A DNA stretch of 64,000 nt, from positions 1,860,001 to 1,924,000 of the forward strand of contig CP114121.1 in assembly GCA_029959195.1 (NCBI GenBank), written 5' to 3'. The stretch is from Dictyophora rubrovolvata (taxonomy: Eukaryota > Basidiomycota > Agaricomycetes > Phallales > Phallaceae). A program made the translations under genes and the position numbers. The notes under the pieces are model-generated. The model saw only the letters and a program-made list of their open reading frames with translations. It was not told the origin of the DNA and made no database searches. This document shows, piece by piece, positions 1-12,152 of this stretch; within the stretch, counting starts at the first letter, position 1, and each line of letters starts with the position of its first letter.

Positions 1-450
1 CCCAGCATTGTTAATTAAGACTGAAACACATTATTTCAGAACGCGCAGGAGTCAAGCGAAACAAGATTTACCATCAAGATCACCCGCTTCTTCAAAAATA
101 CTCTCTACATCAGCCTGCTTCGTAACGTCACCCGCAATCTTGACAATTTGTACATTTCCCCTTCCTACAGCTTTCAAAACGGCTGCTGCTGTCTCATTCA
201 AAGACGATTGAGTTCTACTAACGATAATTATCTTCTCTGCGCCAGCAAGTGCGAATGCCAAGGCTGTGGCACTTCCTATGCCTCCGGTCGCACCGGTGAT
301 GAGGATGCTCATTCCCTTGGCTGAACCTGCCAGATCTCCAGTGGGGGATATGGCAGGGTAAACGTCATGTTGCATTGTCTTCGTAAAGGCATCAGCGTGC
401 GGGGGTCCGAAAGGACGTGTTGTCTGCAGCTTGTGTGCCAAAGAATTCAT
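1..450 (-). CDS. Short-chain dehydrogenase/reductase, 5' part (runs off the left edge)
   Basis: This is the N-terminal part of an NAD(P)-dependent short-chain dehydrogenase/reductase; the rest lies outside the window. Exon 1 runs from the ATG at 450 down to 72 and carries the Rossmann glycine motif TGATGGIG at about residues 52-59. A 51-nt intron (71 to 21, GTAAAT to TTTCAG) follows. Exon 2 then reads DVLINNAG, which contains the family's NNAG motif, so the splice is well supported. About 45 residues precede the first beta strand, which is longer than a minimal SDR. The catalytic YxxxK segment is not in the window, so substrate and subfamily cannot be told. Confidence 0.87.
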
Positions 451-1552
451 GTAGAGAGAAAATTTTGAAATTTTGACAATGCTGCCACTTTCCTTTGTTC
501 TAATATATTTTTATCCACCCCTGAAGGTCTTTCGGTATTGGTGAATGCAGTCGTTCACATAGGTGCCACGCAGAGTTGGGATTTTATTTCCAAAGCCAAG
601 AGTATTTAGTGCCGAAAGACGTTAGACAAGTTATGGCAAGCGAATAGAGGATTAGCTATTCGAGAGCGAGTCCTGAAGTGAGTTAAGAAAACATTACTAA
701 GAAAGAATGCAAGAAGCCCATGGCCCGGGCTAATGGGAATTTGGGGGCCGACAGTTAGGTACATACCATCTTGTTGCGTATGTACCGCGTATCATGTATG
801 GCCTGAGAGCCTGATAATAACATGCTTCTGCAGCTCTTTCTGATTTTTAGTTTTTCAATCTGGTCATCTGCAGAAGCGAGTTCAGGAAAACGCTCAAGAT
901 AATGAAAGAAACCCAGTCTTAACAGGTCGTTAACCAGGACCGCACGTCATGAACTTTATCAGTTTGAGCTTCTAATTAGAAGAAGAGGATTAAATCATGA
1001 AAATCAGAAGGACAAAATGGATACAGACGACGTGTGTCAACGGCAAAAGGTTTAAGCATTGCCGCGTGTTTTGTGCTGCATCTTGATTATTGGTCGATGA
1101 AGAACGGTTAGTTTGATTGGCCATTGCTGATCGATGAAAGATCTGCTATTCCCGGCGGGCGGATCGTCTTGAACAAAAGTCCGTACTAGATCACCAATTG
1201 CATCTAACCTCTATACGCAATTGTGATTAGGTACATAGTACAGTACTTCCGATCACATTGATATATTTTCTCGCGAAATCGGCTAGACTAAATTCAACGA
1301 GGAAAAGTAGGATGCAAGGAAAGAACGGTTACGCCGACATTTTCCATAACACTAACGCAATGGTCACATGGTGATTAGACGTATAGAGATAAAGGTATAT
1401 TCAGCCAACAATTTTCAGCAAAGATACAGATTATGGTATCTAATAATGAACAGTAATGAATGAACAATTACAATTAAAACACTTATTCAACGGGTACAAA
1501 CCTATGACATCAGGTTCTGAGAGATTGGCCTCTCGTGACTCGAGCTCATTTG
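451..1552. other. Intergenic, no gene recognised
   Basis: About 1.1 kb between the SDR start and the FKBP stop. It holds only short frames interrupted by stops and some A/T-rich stretches. It must contain the SDR promoter and the FKBP 3' end. I see no repeat, RNA gene or clear core element. Confidence 0.6.
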
Positions 1553-2327
1553 TTATAGTTCATCCCGTTTCTGAACAATGTCAATGAGCTCAACCTCAAA
1601 GACCAGGGCGGAATTAGGTGGTATAACACTTCCGAAACCCCTCGAACCTGTTTTTTTGTAGGGACAGGGCAATTGTTAGAAAAAGATAGGCCTGTGCTGT
1701 GAACAGAAACAATTTCGAACCGTATGCCTTGCTGGGAGGAATGGTTAGACGGCGTTTCTCATTAACGCACATTCTGGGAGTTCGGCGTTAACAATAGACA
1801 TAATGCTATCCATATGCGTGTGCTTCACCCTGTAAGACCCTCATCCCAGCCTATATACAATCATGGTTAATATATATGACGAAGCTTTAGCAATAATTTG
1901 CTACTCACCTTTGATAACTTGGCCGGCACCAACTAATCAAATCAAATTTGTTAACAGAGAAGCAAAACGAAAGTTGAAAATCTCACGTTTAAGCTGGAAT
2001 GGAGAATTTCTGTCAAGACTTTTGTACCAAGGTTAGTCATCGCGAAACAAGGACAACATAAAAAACATACGAAGAGTCAAACTTATTTCCATTCGAGTGC
2101 AAAGTTCCAGTCTGTCGACTCATTTAGGAACAACAAATACAAACTCAGAGTTTCAAGCGTACATAATGAACGGAAATACGGTCACCGGCAGCGGCGGTTA
2201 CTTCACAGGCTTCGGGCTTTTGAAGCACATCAATTACGAGGTCGGCTGGCGGCTCTGCAGATTGTGCGACGACCGACTTAAAGATAAATAGCAGGCAAGT
2301 GGCCAGAATCGCTGCAATGAAACGCAT
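1553..2327 (-). CDS. FPR2: ER-lumenal FKBP-type peptidyl-prolyl isomerase (Fpr2/FKB2-like)
   Basis: An FK506-binding-protein prolyl cis-trans isomerase that helps protein folding in the ER lumen. The spliced protein is about 143 residues. It has a hydrophobic signal peptide (residues 1-21, ending VVAQ), then one FKBP domain with recognisable blocks: GDRISVHY, TGTLHSNGNKFDSS, GAGQVIKGWDEGL, EKRRLTIPPSKAYG and SVIPPNSALVFEVELIDI. The C-terminus is RDEL, a KDEL/HDEL-type retrieval signal. The gene has six exons; introns follow ISVHY, FDSS, FQLK, QVIKG, EGLTG and AYG, and all keep frame. I chose the ATG at 2327 because it starts the signal peptide; the open frame continues upstream only through a non-ATG codon. 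The donor of the last intron (GTTCGA) is unusual. Confidence 0.95.
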
Positions 2328-5226
2328 TTTGTGAGGCGACACGTATGGAATAATATGAGAAGGGTCGGGGCGTGGGAACTTTAGGCAACTGTACAGTGTG
2401 ACAAGTGATGGGTGACAATTAGACAAGTTTCCAACAGACAAAACCATCCTTCCTTAAAAAATGGTATTTTCGTCATTTTGGCTCTATCGTTGCAAAAATG
2501 TTGACTGTGCATTCGACAGCCGTCTCAAAAAGCATTCCGCATTAAACAAAAGTTAGCGAAGAAGGCTAGACAGAACCGGTAAGAATTTGAGCTGGTACTC
2601 GGGATGCCTAATACTAAATCAATGACTATAGACCCATCCCACAATGGTTTCGTTTAAAGACTGATAACAAGATTCAGGTTTGGTGGCTAATATGTTTTCC
2701 TTGAAAATGTTGGCTAACTATTGTTGTTAGTACAATGCCAAACGTCGGCACTGGAGACGGACGAAGCTCAATCTTTAAGCCTTGTTTCTCAGCGGAGGGA
2801 AGAAGATCAAGCTCATGTCTATGTATTGCATTACGTCCATGCTCTATCCTATACATTACATGCTATGAAGCATTTATCTGAAAAATCATAGCTGTTATAC
2901 AGAACGCTGAGAATAAGCACCGTCGGTTCAGGACCTCTAGGATCCGAATTATAGAAATTTATACACCTCAAGTTGGGTCCGTAACAACCACCACTCCTAT
3001 CAGCTCTTTTATGAGCCGTCATATCTTGATTATTTTTGCTCCTTTTCAAACCTTCCGTTGCGGGGTTTAATGTTGTGTCTCCACCTGGTATTCTTGGCTA
3101 CCACTGAGAACTTTCCAAGCATTTAGTTTAGTTTATATCGGTGGTCAAGTCGTTTTTTGGGGGAAAAACCAGGTGATCATAATCCTGAAGTTTGAAGAAT
3201 GGCTCTTTGAACAGAAAGGGCACCATGGCTTTCGTCGAATATTCAGCAGCAGAGCCATGGCCTTAGAAGTCGTATTACAGCCATCAAAAGGTAAGACAAT
3301 TTTCAAGAAGTTGTTGCGATCAACGTACAGTCCCACCAGGCGCTATGGATGGACATATGGCATTGTGTCAGAGACTGTGCGGGAAGACGTATAGTATGAG
3401 TATGAATAAGCCGGCCTTGTCGAGGTGTGCCTGAGAAACCTATTTCATAGGTAAATCAACCGAAATATGCGTGATTATTGAGATATTTCCCACTATACTG
3501 AACGAAAATTATCCAAGTGTAGCAACGAGGGGACGTTGTCACTTGTCCGACCCAAGGCATAAGAGCGCAACGAGTGGTAACGAGCATCGGTTAGTTACCG
3601 AAGCTGCTATTCTGCTTGCATAGCTGTGGGCTTGCAGTCGGCATAAGAACTATGTTCAAAGATTAATCTGTTTGGGTTGAAACTGTATAGCGATTATGCC
3701 GCCCGTTGCGTATGGTACCAGCGAGCGCCATCAATTCCGCTTATTACCACTTGTGGAACTGAATATGCGAAACGACGATAATTGGTAGCCGGTAACTAAG
3801 CAAGTAGAGTCAGTGTGAATAGATGTGAATCCGTACAATTCCTGCTGTATCGAAGATACATAATAATAGTCCTTTGTATGAAGGTTCTATGGTCGCGACG
3901 GCCCAATTATTGAGTCCTTATCAAATAATTGTGTGCTCTTCTAGACTTCTTCACTTCGCATGAGAGATATAGAGCGTTCGAAGAACTGGATGCTTCATTG
4001 CAAATCCTGTGCCGACGGGCGTCGACTCTGGACAGTGGGGGCTGGCTCGACTCTCGAGTATAAAGTTCGAGCACCGAATTTTGTTCAGATGCTGGCTCAA
4101 AAAGTTGTTATATCATGCAGCGGCTGCTTACTTTTTCTAGGACAAACTGAGAAGATCTAGGTCTGAGATCTTGGGAATTGGAGCCAGTAAAAGGAACACC
4201 ATGTGGGTGCAATGCAATTTGATGACATATGCCAACATCGAACTAGCACTAGTCTTCGAAAGATACGCAAATGCTCGCACTCAGCGGCATGAGAGGCTTC
4301 CATTTACTTCAATTAGCCACTCGCTTGTACGTTTCCGAGTCACCGAGTACTGTTATAGTAATACCGCATGATGCAGCCGTTGCACCGTATGCACATGATG
4401 TTAATATTTTAATTATCACTCCTTACTCAAGATAGACCATTCACAGTTGCCGTTTCCAGGCATATATACTGGACCTGCCTTATCGCTAGCTAATCTCACT
4501 CACCCTTCGACTTTCTGGAGCTAGTGGCATCTGCGGCAATTGGGGTAGCCCCCAATCTGAATGATTCGTTAGTGAAACTTTGTAATATTTAGCTCAATTC
4601 ATAGTACAAGTTGAGGGATCCGTCTCGGATGGAACGGCCCAAGACATTAAATGGTGAGTCAACTAATCACACTTCCAGGTATATTCATTCCTCCGGCGGA
4701 TGACGCCATATCTACTGTATGTGCAATAGCCTCGAGGGTGTTGAAGTGATGTGTATAGATATCCGATGTCATGCGAAATGGCGCGAAACAAAATAAATGT
4801 GTACACTGTTTAGCCGTGGAAATCAATTTGGCCTGATAAAAGATAGATATACAGCCCTGTGTAACCCTAATGTCAATATTTCAATTAAGAGCCTATGGGC
4901 GTATTTAAACTTCTCGTAAAGCCCTTAATGCCACTTTACTATGTATATGCATGCAACTAGTACTTTGGATGAACAAATATAACACGCCTTAAGCGATAAT
5001 ACATTTGATCGCATTTAAATAAATGAATGAACCCTCTCCGAGGTAATTTAGCCCAAAATGGATGCCAGCCAGCCGATGTGTCACACGTTTAGCCGGCGCC
5101 CGGAGCATACACTATGAGCGCCCGTTGAGTTATTATGAACAAACGAAAGATGCGTCTTAACTTTTGTTCTGCAATCTATACGTGTAATTCCCATTATCCA
5201 TGCTTTGACCGTTGTTTCGCTGATCT
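2328..5226. other. Long intergenic stretch, no gene recognised
   Basis: Nearly 2.9 kb without a recognisable gene, between two genes transcribed away from it. All open frames are short (under 75 codons), overlap on both strands and look like chance frames. No transposase, reverse transcriptase or terminal repeat was seen. A small inverted repeat GGTAAC/GTTACC lies near 3577-3600. Decayed sequence cannot be excluded. Confidence 0.5.
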
Positions 5227-7003
5227 ATGGCTTCGGATTTCTCCTCTATTTCTACTCGGACTCTCAGCACTGCAGTCCACATATTCGGTAATGCGCCCAT
5301 GAACAGCTTTGTCGTCAATTTGGACTGATTTCTTCTCTGGTGTTTTTGTTCTTTTATCTTTCTTTTCTTTCAAGGAGCGTCCATATTAGCCTTTTGCTTT
5401 GCTGTTCGCATACAGTCTATTCATCTGTCCTTCAAAACATGGCGCAATATTCCCTGGGTTCGGTGGTGCACGATCTTCGTCTTCCTCGACTCGTGAGTAC
5501 TTCCTCATATCGTTGATTACGATTCAATATTCCCCATTTTTATGGCATGGTATCTTATGATGTTGTTAGATGGCTTTTCCACGTATGGGGCAAGTCTCCG
5601 CAAAAAGTTGCTTTCAAATCTACAGGCACTGATCGCGTGCTACAGCATCTTTGTTGATTCACGGCTATGGACTGAATCGAAATCCGGTTACATGTCGAAT
5701 GGGAATCTACTTGTGTATCGTTATATGTGAGGTGTTGACCTGTCAACTAGATAGATCCCTGCTCTGATTCGATCTTCGCTCCTTCCTAGATTGTTCGAGT
5801 AAAGTACGATTATTCTTCAATCCTAAGCTGGTGAATGATGGTTGTCCGTTTTAAAGGTTCTCATCTATTCATTCCTAATCGAACGGGTATGTGAAATTCC
5901 CCAGACTTATCCCATATGCTATGCCTTGACTTCTTCGCCGTAGATTTATGTCGTATGGCCTCATGGGGGGACGCGATTAAGCTCTAAAGCATTCTGCGTA
6001 TGCATGTTAATGATGGTTGGATATGCTGCTGTTGCCTTTGTCATGCTTGTTGGTAAGTCAAATGAAATATCATTCAATGGTCTTTAACACTCTGAACATA
6101 CTCTCCCCCTCAGGTCGCAATACTTTTTTCAATGAAGATGACAACTGTATCATCGGACTGAAGCCTTTTGCGTACGTTGTTTTTTTTTTTGGAAATATTC
6201 ATACCGGCAGATGTTTGATCAGCAAGTCAGCTCTATTCCTTTACTATCTTACGACCTATTTCTAAATGTCGTCTTAACCTTGTACGTTTTGACATGGACT
6301 GTGTCATGCTGGATCATTGATTGTTCACTTAAAATCAGGATGTTTTTAAGGCCTTTGCAGCAAGCCCATTTCCGTGATGCTCGATTACGAAAGATTGCCA
6401 GCAGGACTTTGATGTACGTGTACACTGCCTGTTCTCCAATTGCAGATCATATTGAGACGATATGTCAGAGCTGCACTCGTCGCTCTTACCACGTCTTCCA
6501 TTAATATTGCAGTACTCACTTTAAAGCATGGTTTTGAGCTTGGATGGGTATGTTTAGCGTCGTGTGGACTTGATGTGAGCTGTGCAAAGTCTTCCATGAA
6601 TTCTGTAATAAGCTTATGCCCTTTCTTTTTCTAGGTCACTATCAATGCTTTGGTCATTTATGCCGTGACGGGATACAAGCCGGATAACAACACACAGTAT
6701 TACCCAACATCAATGAATTTCACTATACCCATCCGGAGCAATATGCTTTCCACGCAGCCTATTTCGGTAATGCTCAATTCATCTCCCGAGTTGAGCTTGC
6801 CAGCTCCGGTTCAGAACAAACACAACGTGCATCGAATATCGGCTGTGGTCCCTTGTGAACTCAAAACAGAGCAGGATAGCGAATTCCCCAAATCGGATCT
6901 AGAGATGGAGCCTTCTTTGCCTGTCCAGGCACCGTCCCACCTGGTTGTGAAGAGTCGAATGTCAGGTTATCCTTGTGTCAGTTCTGAATCGATGGACAGT
7001 TGA
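5227..7003 (+). CDS. Multi-pass membrane protein, basidiomycete receptor-like family
   Basis: A many-exon integral membrane protein of a kind common in mushroom genomes; its function is unknown. Exon 1 begins MASDFSSISTRT. Exon 2 (from about 5375) gives a membrane helix followed by NIPWVRWCTIFVFLD. Further helices are spelled by VLIYSFLIERIYVVW, CMLMMVGYAAVAFVMLVG, SIPLLSYDLFLNVVLTL, the segment after ASRTLIAALVALTTSS, and GFELGWVTINALVIYAV. A roughly 105-residue hydrophilic, Pro/Ser-rich tail ends at TGA 7001-7003. A 14-nt exon (5790-5803) and a 30-nt exon (5857-5886) keep the frame. The stretch between about 5485 and 5660 is not resolved, so one exon junction there is a guess. The layout resembles a seven-TM receptor, but I see no pheromone-receptor motif. 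Confidence 0.75.
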
Positions 7004-7590
7004 AACAAAAGAGGAAAAAAGGATACTCCCTATTGATTTTTTCCATCTTTGTGCCATCCCCGTGGACACAAGCGGTGTCAGGTTGGACGTTAGAGGATGT
7101 GTGTACTAGAGATAATACCCCCTGTCAAGGTATTTATCGCTTGTGGTTACCCCCCCCCCCCCGGCCCAAGTTCCTATGACTGATCCTCCTTATCAGCTTC
7201 AAGCCACGGCTGCGCATATCATTGAGGAGATTGTCAAACGATGATTTTGTTGTATAAACAAACATGCTACGACCAATCAAGTCATGTCCGATTTACGCTT
7301 CCATATAGATACAACACGTATTCTATACACCCCTTTTTAATTGAAGGTGCCAGTCAGGATCGCATAACAATACGAGTAGTATCTCTTAGCATTCCCTGTC
7401 AGGGACTACGACCGGATGATCTAAGAAATAACGTACGTGCTTATCGTGACACGTACAGATAGAACCCGAAGCAACCGTGAGGCAAATTCTGGCCGCCTTA
7501 ACGCTCGGCAGTTATCTTTATAAAGTGATTGTCCGACTTTCATTTTCTTCATTATTGGCAGCACTTGAAGGTATACAGACACACTCGAAT
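7004..7590. other. Intergenic with a C13 homopolymer
   Basis: About 590 bases between two co-directional genes. A run of 13 C residues sits at 7150-7162, prone to length change or sequencing error. No other feature is seen; the DAO promoter should lie here. Confidence 0.6.
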
Positions 7591-9259
7591 ATGCCACAGA
7601 TTGCAGTGATAGGAGCAGGTAGGCAGAACACTCCTGTGACATCATAACACTCGAAACGGGGTTTATCCTCGTGTCTTGCCTAATCTAATCCTTTTCCATC
7701 AAACTCAACTGCGATGTACTGATCTGCATACATGCTGTAGGCATCGTAGGATTGGCGACCGCGCTCGAAATTCAATCCAGTGGCCATTCTGTGACGATCT
7801 ATGCGGACTCTTTGCCTGGTGATGATAAGCACACACGGTATACGAGCCCATGGGCTGTGCGTTAGCTCTTTCTTTCTCTCCTTCCGGGAGGATGTGGATC
7901 ATTATGAACTCATTTGTGGCTTTATCCTATTTGTCGTTACTAAATTGTAGGGTGCACACCATTTGATGATACAAGGAGATAACCCAAAGAAGCGTGGTGC
8001 GTAGTAAGCTTGGATTCGTCACAAGGGCATGCATGCGTATTGGTCAATACAGAGTATGAGTTGAAGACCTTCGAACGTTTATGGACCGAGAGTGGAACGA
8101 ACTCAGAGGAGTCGCGCTATTTCATGCGGACTCCACTGATACAGTACTATGTTGACGACCAAACAGGTCAAACCGAACTTGATCACATGCCGGATGTGCG
8201 TAATTCAAAACCGATATATTTTGTTTTATATATACATACAGTGACTTGCATGCGTGCAAACGATTAATTGATGGCCCTTTTTTTTCCCTTGCTATAATTA
8301 TAGTTTCGGATGCTGGAGGAGCAAGAGATGGTGCTCGGCTCATTAAGCGGCGCTGGGTGCACGACAGTCACTATCGATACTGCTGCGTACTTGCCATTTT
8401 TGCTGGCACGATTTTTGAGCCGAGGAGGCCAGGTTCGACGCACATATGTACAACACATTGACCAAGTTCTGTCTGGGGCATGGAAGACGCCTGTACCGGA
8501 TTTACTCGTCGTATGTTCCGGAATTGGAGCACGATTTTTGGGTGGAGTCGAAGATAAGTAAGCAAAAGTTTGTCATGTCATGTCGTCCTTACGGTACTAG
8601 AGCGATTTCCCTTTTCTGAATAGGGACGTATATCCCGTACGGGGTCAAACGGTATTAATCCGTGCGCCGTGGGTGAAAGAAACACGAGGAATGCGGCCTG
8701 AAGGCAGTGATCCAGCCTACATCATCCCAAGAAGCAGCGGAGACGTAAGTCGAAATACTAGATATATCGTTTAGTAATAAGAAGAGCAGATTGATCATGT
8801 CACGTATATCTCTCATAGGTTATTCTAGGAGGGACGTATGATGCGGATGATTGGTACCCGCATCCACGAATTGAAACCGGACAGGCGATAATGACACGTG
8901 CACTCGCTTTAATGCCAGACCTCCTTCCTCCTGATGTGAGGAAGAAGAATAGTGAGAATGGCGTTGCTGATAGCGTCGCGGATCTTGAGGCACTGGTTAT
9001 CGAGCATGGGTGTGGGCTGAGACCGGCTAGAAAAGGTGGAATCCGTGTTGAACAAGGTACGCACACCACGGCGGCAGGCAAGATTTTCCCGGTGGTATAT
9101 AATTATGGGTGGGTGGTGGTTCATAATGAAAGAGATAAAAGAGATTAATTTTGATGCTGCAGGCATGGCGGAGCTGGCTACCAATCGGGCTGGGGGACGG
9201 CGAGTGAGGCAGCACGACTTGTGGAAGCGGCATTGGGCTCAACAAATGACGATGTGTGA
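7591..9259 (+). CDS. DAO1: D-amino-acid oxidase (FAD-dependent)
   Basis: An FAD flavoenzyme that oxidatively deaminates D-amino acids to 2-oxo acids, ammonia and hydrogen peroxide. The ATG at 7591 starts IAVIGAG, completed after an intron by GIVGLATALEIQSSGHSV: the N-terminal dinucleotide-binding fold. Later blocks match the family in order: SPWAGAHH, TFERLW, PDLLVVCSGIGARFLGGVED, VYPVRGQTVLIRAPW, YIIPRSSGDVILGGTY, GLRPARKGGIRVE (region of the substrate-carboxylate Arg) and HGGAGYQSGWGTASEAARLV. About eight exons join in frame. The C-terminus ends STNDDV and has no SKL-type peroxisomal signal, unlike many fungal DAOs, so a cytosolic enzyme or another import route is possible. D-aspartate oxidase is the main alternative; the fold does not decide this. 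Confidence 0.95.
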
Positions 9260-9629
9260 AAGCACATTCGCAGATCGACGTCGACGACCAAAGGTGGTCT
9301 AATTCCCTTTTGATTCCTTTTTCTATTCCTTTTCTTCTTCTTTTTGGGTATGACAAGAGTGTGTACGGGCCGTGTGTCATTGGGTCAGTTCGCCACAGAT
9401 GGAAGACAGAAAATTGATGATCATAGCTGGGTTCCCAACGCATTTTTGAAGTACCGTATGTAATGAAATATAAATTTTTTTTGTTGTTGTTTTGGTTTGT
9501 TGCACGAGGAATGGCGAATAACCTCCGGGTATCAGCACTGCTTTTGATCGGCGTCTGCATCAACAAGTGGGCTTTCCCCCCTCTTGAAATAATCAATATA
9601 TTTTACTTTTTTTTTCTCGTCGTTAAGTT

Positions 9630-9716
9630 ATTCGCTCATCTTTCCCGTTCCTCTTCTTCTCCCCCTTCCTTCCTATTTCCCCTCTTCCCCTTCCCTCTCC
9701 CTTTTCCTTGTATAAA
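9630..9716 (+). promoter_or_regulatory. Pyrimidine-rich tract upstream of the G-alpha gene
   Basis: About 80 bases of almost pure C/T directly before the ATG at 9717. CT-rich tracts at this place are common in fungal promoters and near transcription starts. No clear TATA box is positioned upstream; TATAAA-like bases immediately at the ATG are too close to act as one. Confidence 0.5.
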
Positions 9717-12152
9717 ATGCCCCGACGTTCCAACACACCCGACCCTTTGTCCATTGCGCCTCCAGTGGACGAGACCCCACAGCAGCGAGCCGCTCGTTTG
9801 CAGACGGAAGCAGAAGCCGCGAGAGTTAATGCAGAGATCGATGCCCAAATTGAAGTATGTGCTGTACACCCTCTGGTCAAAGCTTCTTTATTTTCTAATA
9901 CTTGTTAACCTCTGCAGAAAGACCGCGATAACTTGAAGAAAAGGTCTGCCAAACAAGAAGTCAAAGTCGTGTTACTGGGTCAGGCTGAATCAGGCTAGTA
10001 TTCCCTAAACCAAGCCCTCTTATACGAAGATTGCATTTTTACGTATTTGAATATTCCAGGAAAGTCGACGCTACGCAAGCAATTTCAATTGCAATGGGCT
10101 TCACGGACGCTTGACGCTGAACGAGCAACGTGGCGTCCTATCGTTGCTTTGAACATTATTCGAGGTCTGTCAAGCTTGTTCGACCAATTGGAAGTCGCCT
10201 TCGAGCAGGGTGGTTATTCGCCGTCTCTCTCTCCCACATTTCGTTCAGATCAAGAGTATCCATACTCATCACGCAGTTCCAGTCCAGGCTCAAGTGCCCA
10301 AGATCATAGTCATTATTCTTCTCTCTCCCTCGCAGGCCCTCCCCTTGATCCGGCAACGTCTGTTGCTCGAGATGAATTGTTTTACTACCGAGATGCTTTA
10401 CATCCCCTTATTGCCATGGAAGATGCCTTATTAAGTTCTATCTCAGGCATGGTACGCGCTGTCGGCGGTATCTACCTACGCTCTGATTGGCAGGTGTCGT
10501 TTCCTCGCCATCAAGATCAACACTCCACCAAGCCGAGCACTCGCGACGGGAAAATAGAACGTAAAGACATGGATACCATTCAGACCGTTCAAAATCTTCT
10601 TTCGCAATCTCGTGAATACATCCGCGGCGTATGGACACATTCTTACATTCCTGCCCTCCTTAAATCTCGTGTTATCAAACTTGAAGACTCCACAGCCTTG
10701 TGCGCTCTTTACGCTTCTTTTGCTGAATCTCTCATGTGAATTTTGCCCTGTTGAATAGTTTCTTCTCCGCCGTGGATCGAATCAGCCAACCAGATTATCT
10801 TCCAACAGATGGTACCAGTTTTTTAATAGCTCCACACGTTGTTTGATTTCCGTGTTGATGTCGAGTTTACAGCGGATATTCTCCATGTACGGCTTCAGAC
10901 ATTGGGCGTGTCAGAGCACATCTTTGACGTAACCGCTGGCGGTAGGCCAGTTCGTTGGATCATATACGATGTCGGCGGTAGAAGGCAAGTTGATTTCTAT
11001 TTTCCAGCAATCCTCCTAAGCTAGATCTGATGATTTTCTTTTTTCTTTTGGCCGTGGTTTCTACATAGAAATCTAAGACATGCGTGGGTACCATACTTTG
11101 ATGATGGTATCTTTCTCTTTTCTGCGTTCACGTCAAATTCCCAAGGGATTTTTCCCTACTCATCTCCTGTCATATTCTAGCTAAGGCAATCATCTTCCTT
11201 GCTCCTATATCGGCATTCGATCAGGTGAGATCCTTCTCACGAGCATGTTTTTTCCCGTTCGATCCGACTTCATTCTGACTTGAATTCTCACTTTGTTTTT
11301 ATTATTGGACACCTTCGTTAGTACTTGGATGAAGATCCGCGGACAAATCGAATCGATGACTCATTGCAAATATTTTCGCAAATTTGCTCAAATAAACTAT
11401 TGCAAAAGGCACATCTAATCTTATTACTTAACAAGGTAAAGGCCGATCTCTATTTGTGTCTCACGTGCCTTGTCGCGTTTTTTTTTCGATGTATAAACAA
11501 CACACTCATGTACCTTTCTAGACTGATCTGCTACGTGAAAAATTGCAGGCTAGCATTAGGATTAAACGATTGTAAGTCTCCTGTTTCAGACTTTATCGCT
11601 TATGTCGAGTTAATTTTGGCATGCTCAAGCATTACGTCATATGGTGATCGAGTGGTGCGTTTTTCTGATACGACGAGTTCGTTAAAAAAAAAAAGAAAAT
11701 GACCCCGACATGCAAAAAATCCATCAGAATACATATGAAGAGGCGGCTCAATATTTTCGAGCGCATTTCCTACAAGCACATAGAAAAAACGACATCTGGA
11801 AACGAACATTATTTACTGTGCGCGCGCGCTCGCGATTTGTTTTGCCTTGCTCATTTATAGGACACTAATTCCTTTTTTGAACAGCATTTCGCATCTGTCA
11901 TTGTACGTTATTACCCTCATTTCTGTTTATCGTATCATTTTTCCACTTTCATTCCCGTCTCCGGTCATTTTTTGATTCTTTAATTCCTTATACTCGATCT
12001 CCCTCATTAGGACACCAAAGCTACGAAAAAAATTATTTATAACGGTACGCCCACTTTTTCATGTTCTTATAATTAATCAATGAGATCGTCGTCTTTCATT
12101 AGTGGCCGACTCAATATTAAAAGACCACATAATAGCGACGGGATTGGTCTGA
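9717..12152 (+). CDS. Heterotrimeric G-protein alpha subunit, atypical basidiomycete clade
   Basis: A G-alpha subunit, a GTP-binding signal transducer at the plasma membrane. The P-loop is GQAESGKST. The helical domain holds a long Ser-rich insert (SRSSSPGSSAQDHSHY region). Switch I is VRLQTLGV, keeping the Arg finger and Thr. Switch II is DVGGRRNLRHAW, with Arg where classical subunits have the catalytic Gln. Then follow FLAPISAFDQ, NKTDLL (NKxD) and FASVIDTKAT in place of TCAT; the end is ATGLV. The N-terminus MPRRSN lacks the MGxxxS myristoylation signal. About eleven exons; intron 10985-11068 has a GC donor. Introns 10700-10758 and 11655-11727 remove in-frame stops. Slow or absent GTP hydrolysis and altered membrane attachment are inferences. 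Confidence 0.9.

Noticed and set aside
9036-9936. Long open frames on both strands around 9.0-9.9 kb
   Set aside because: They overlap the DAO 3' exons and the C/T-rich G-alpha promoter and are antisense or low-complexity shadows.
10700-10758. A 23-nt intron in the G-alpha gene (10736-10758)
   Set aside because: A 59-nt intron with a GTGCGC donor at 10700 and the same acceptor gives a better family match (LEDSTAF then FSAVDRI), so the tiny intron is not needed.
11655-11727. Apparent frameshift at an A11 run in the G-alpha gene
   Set aside because: Reading straight through hits a stop after KKKRK, but a normal GTGCGT to ATCAG intron (11655-11727) joins YGDRV to NTYEEAAQYF in frame, so no frameshift is needed.
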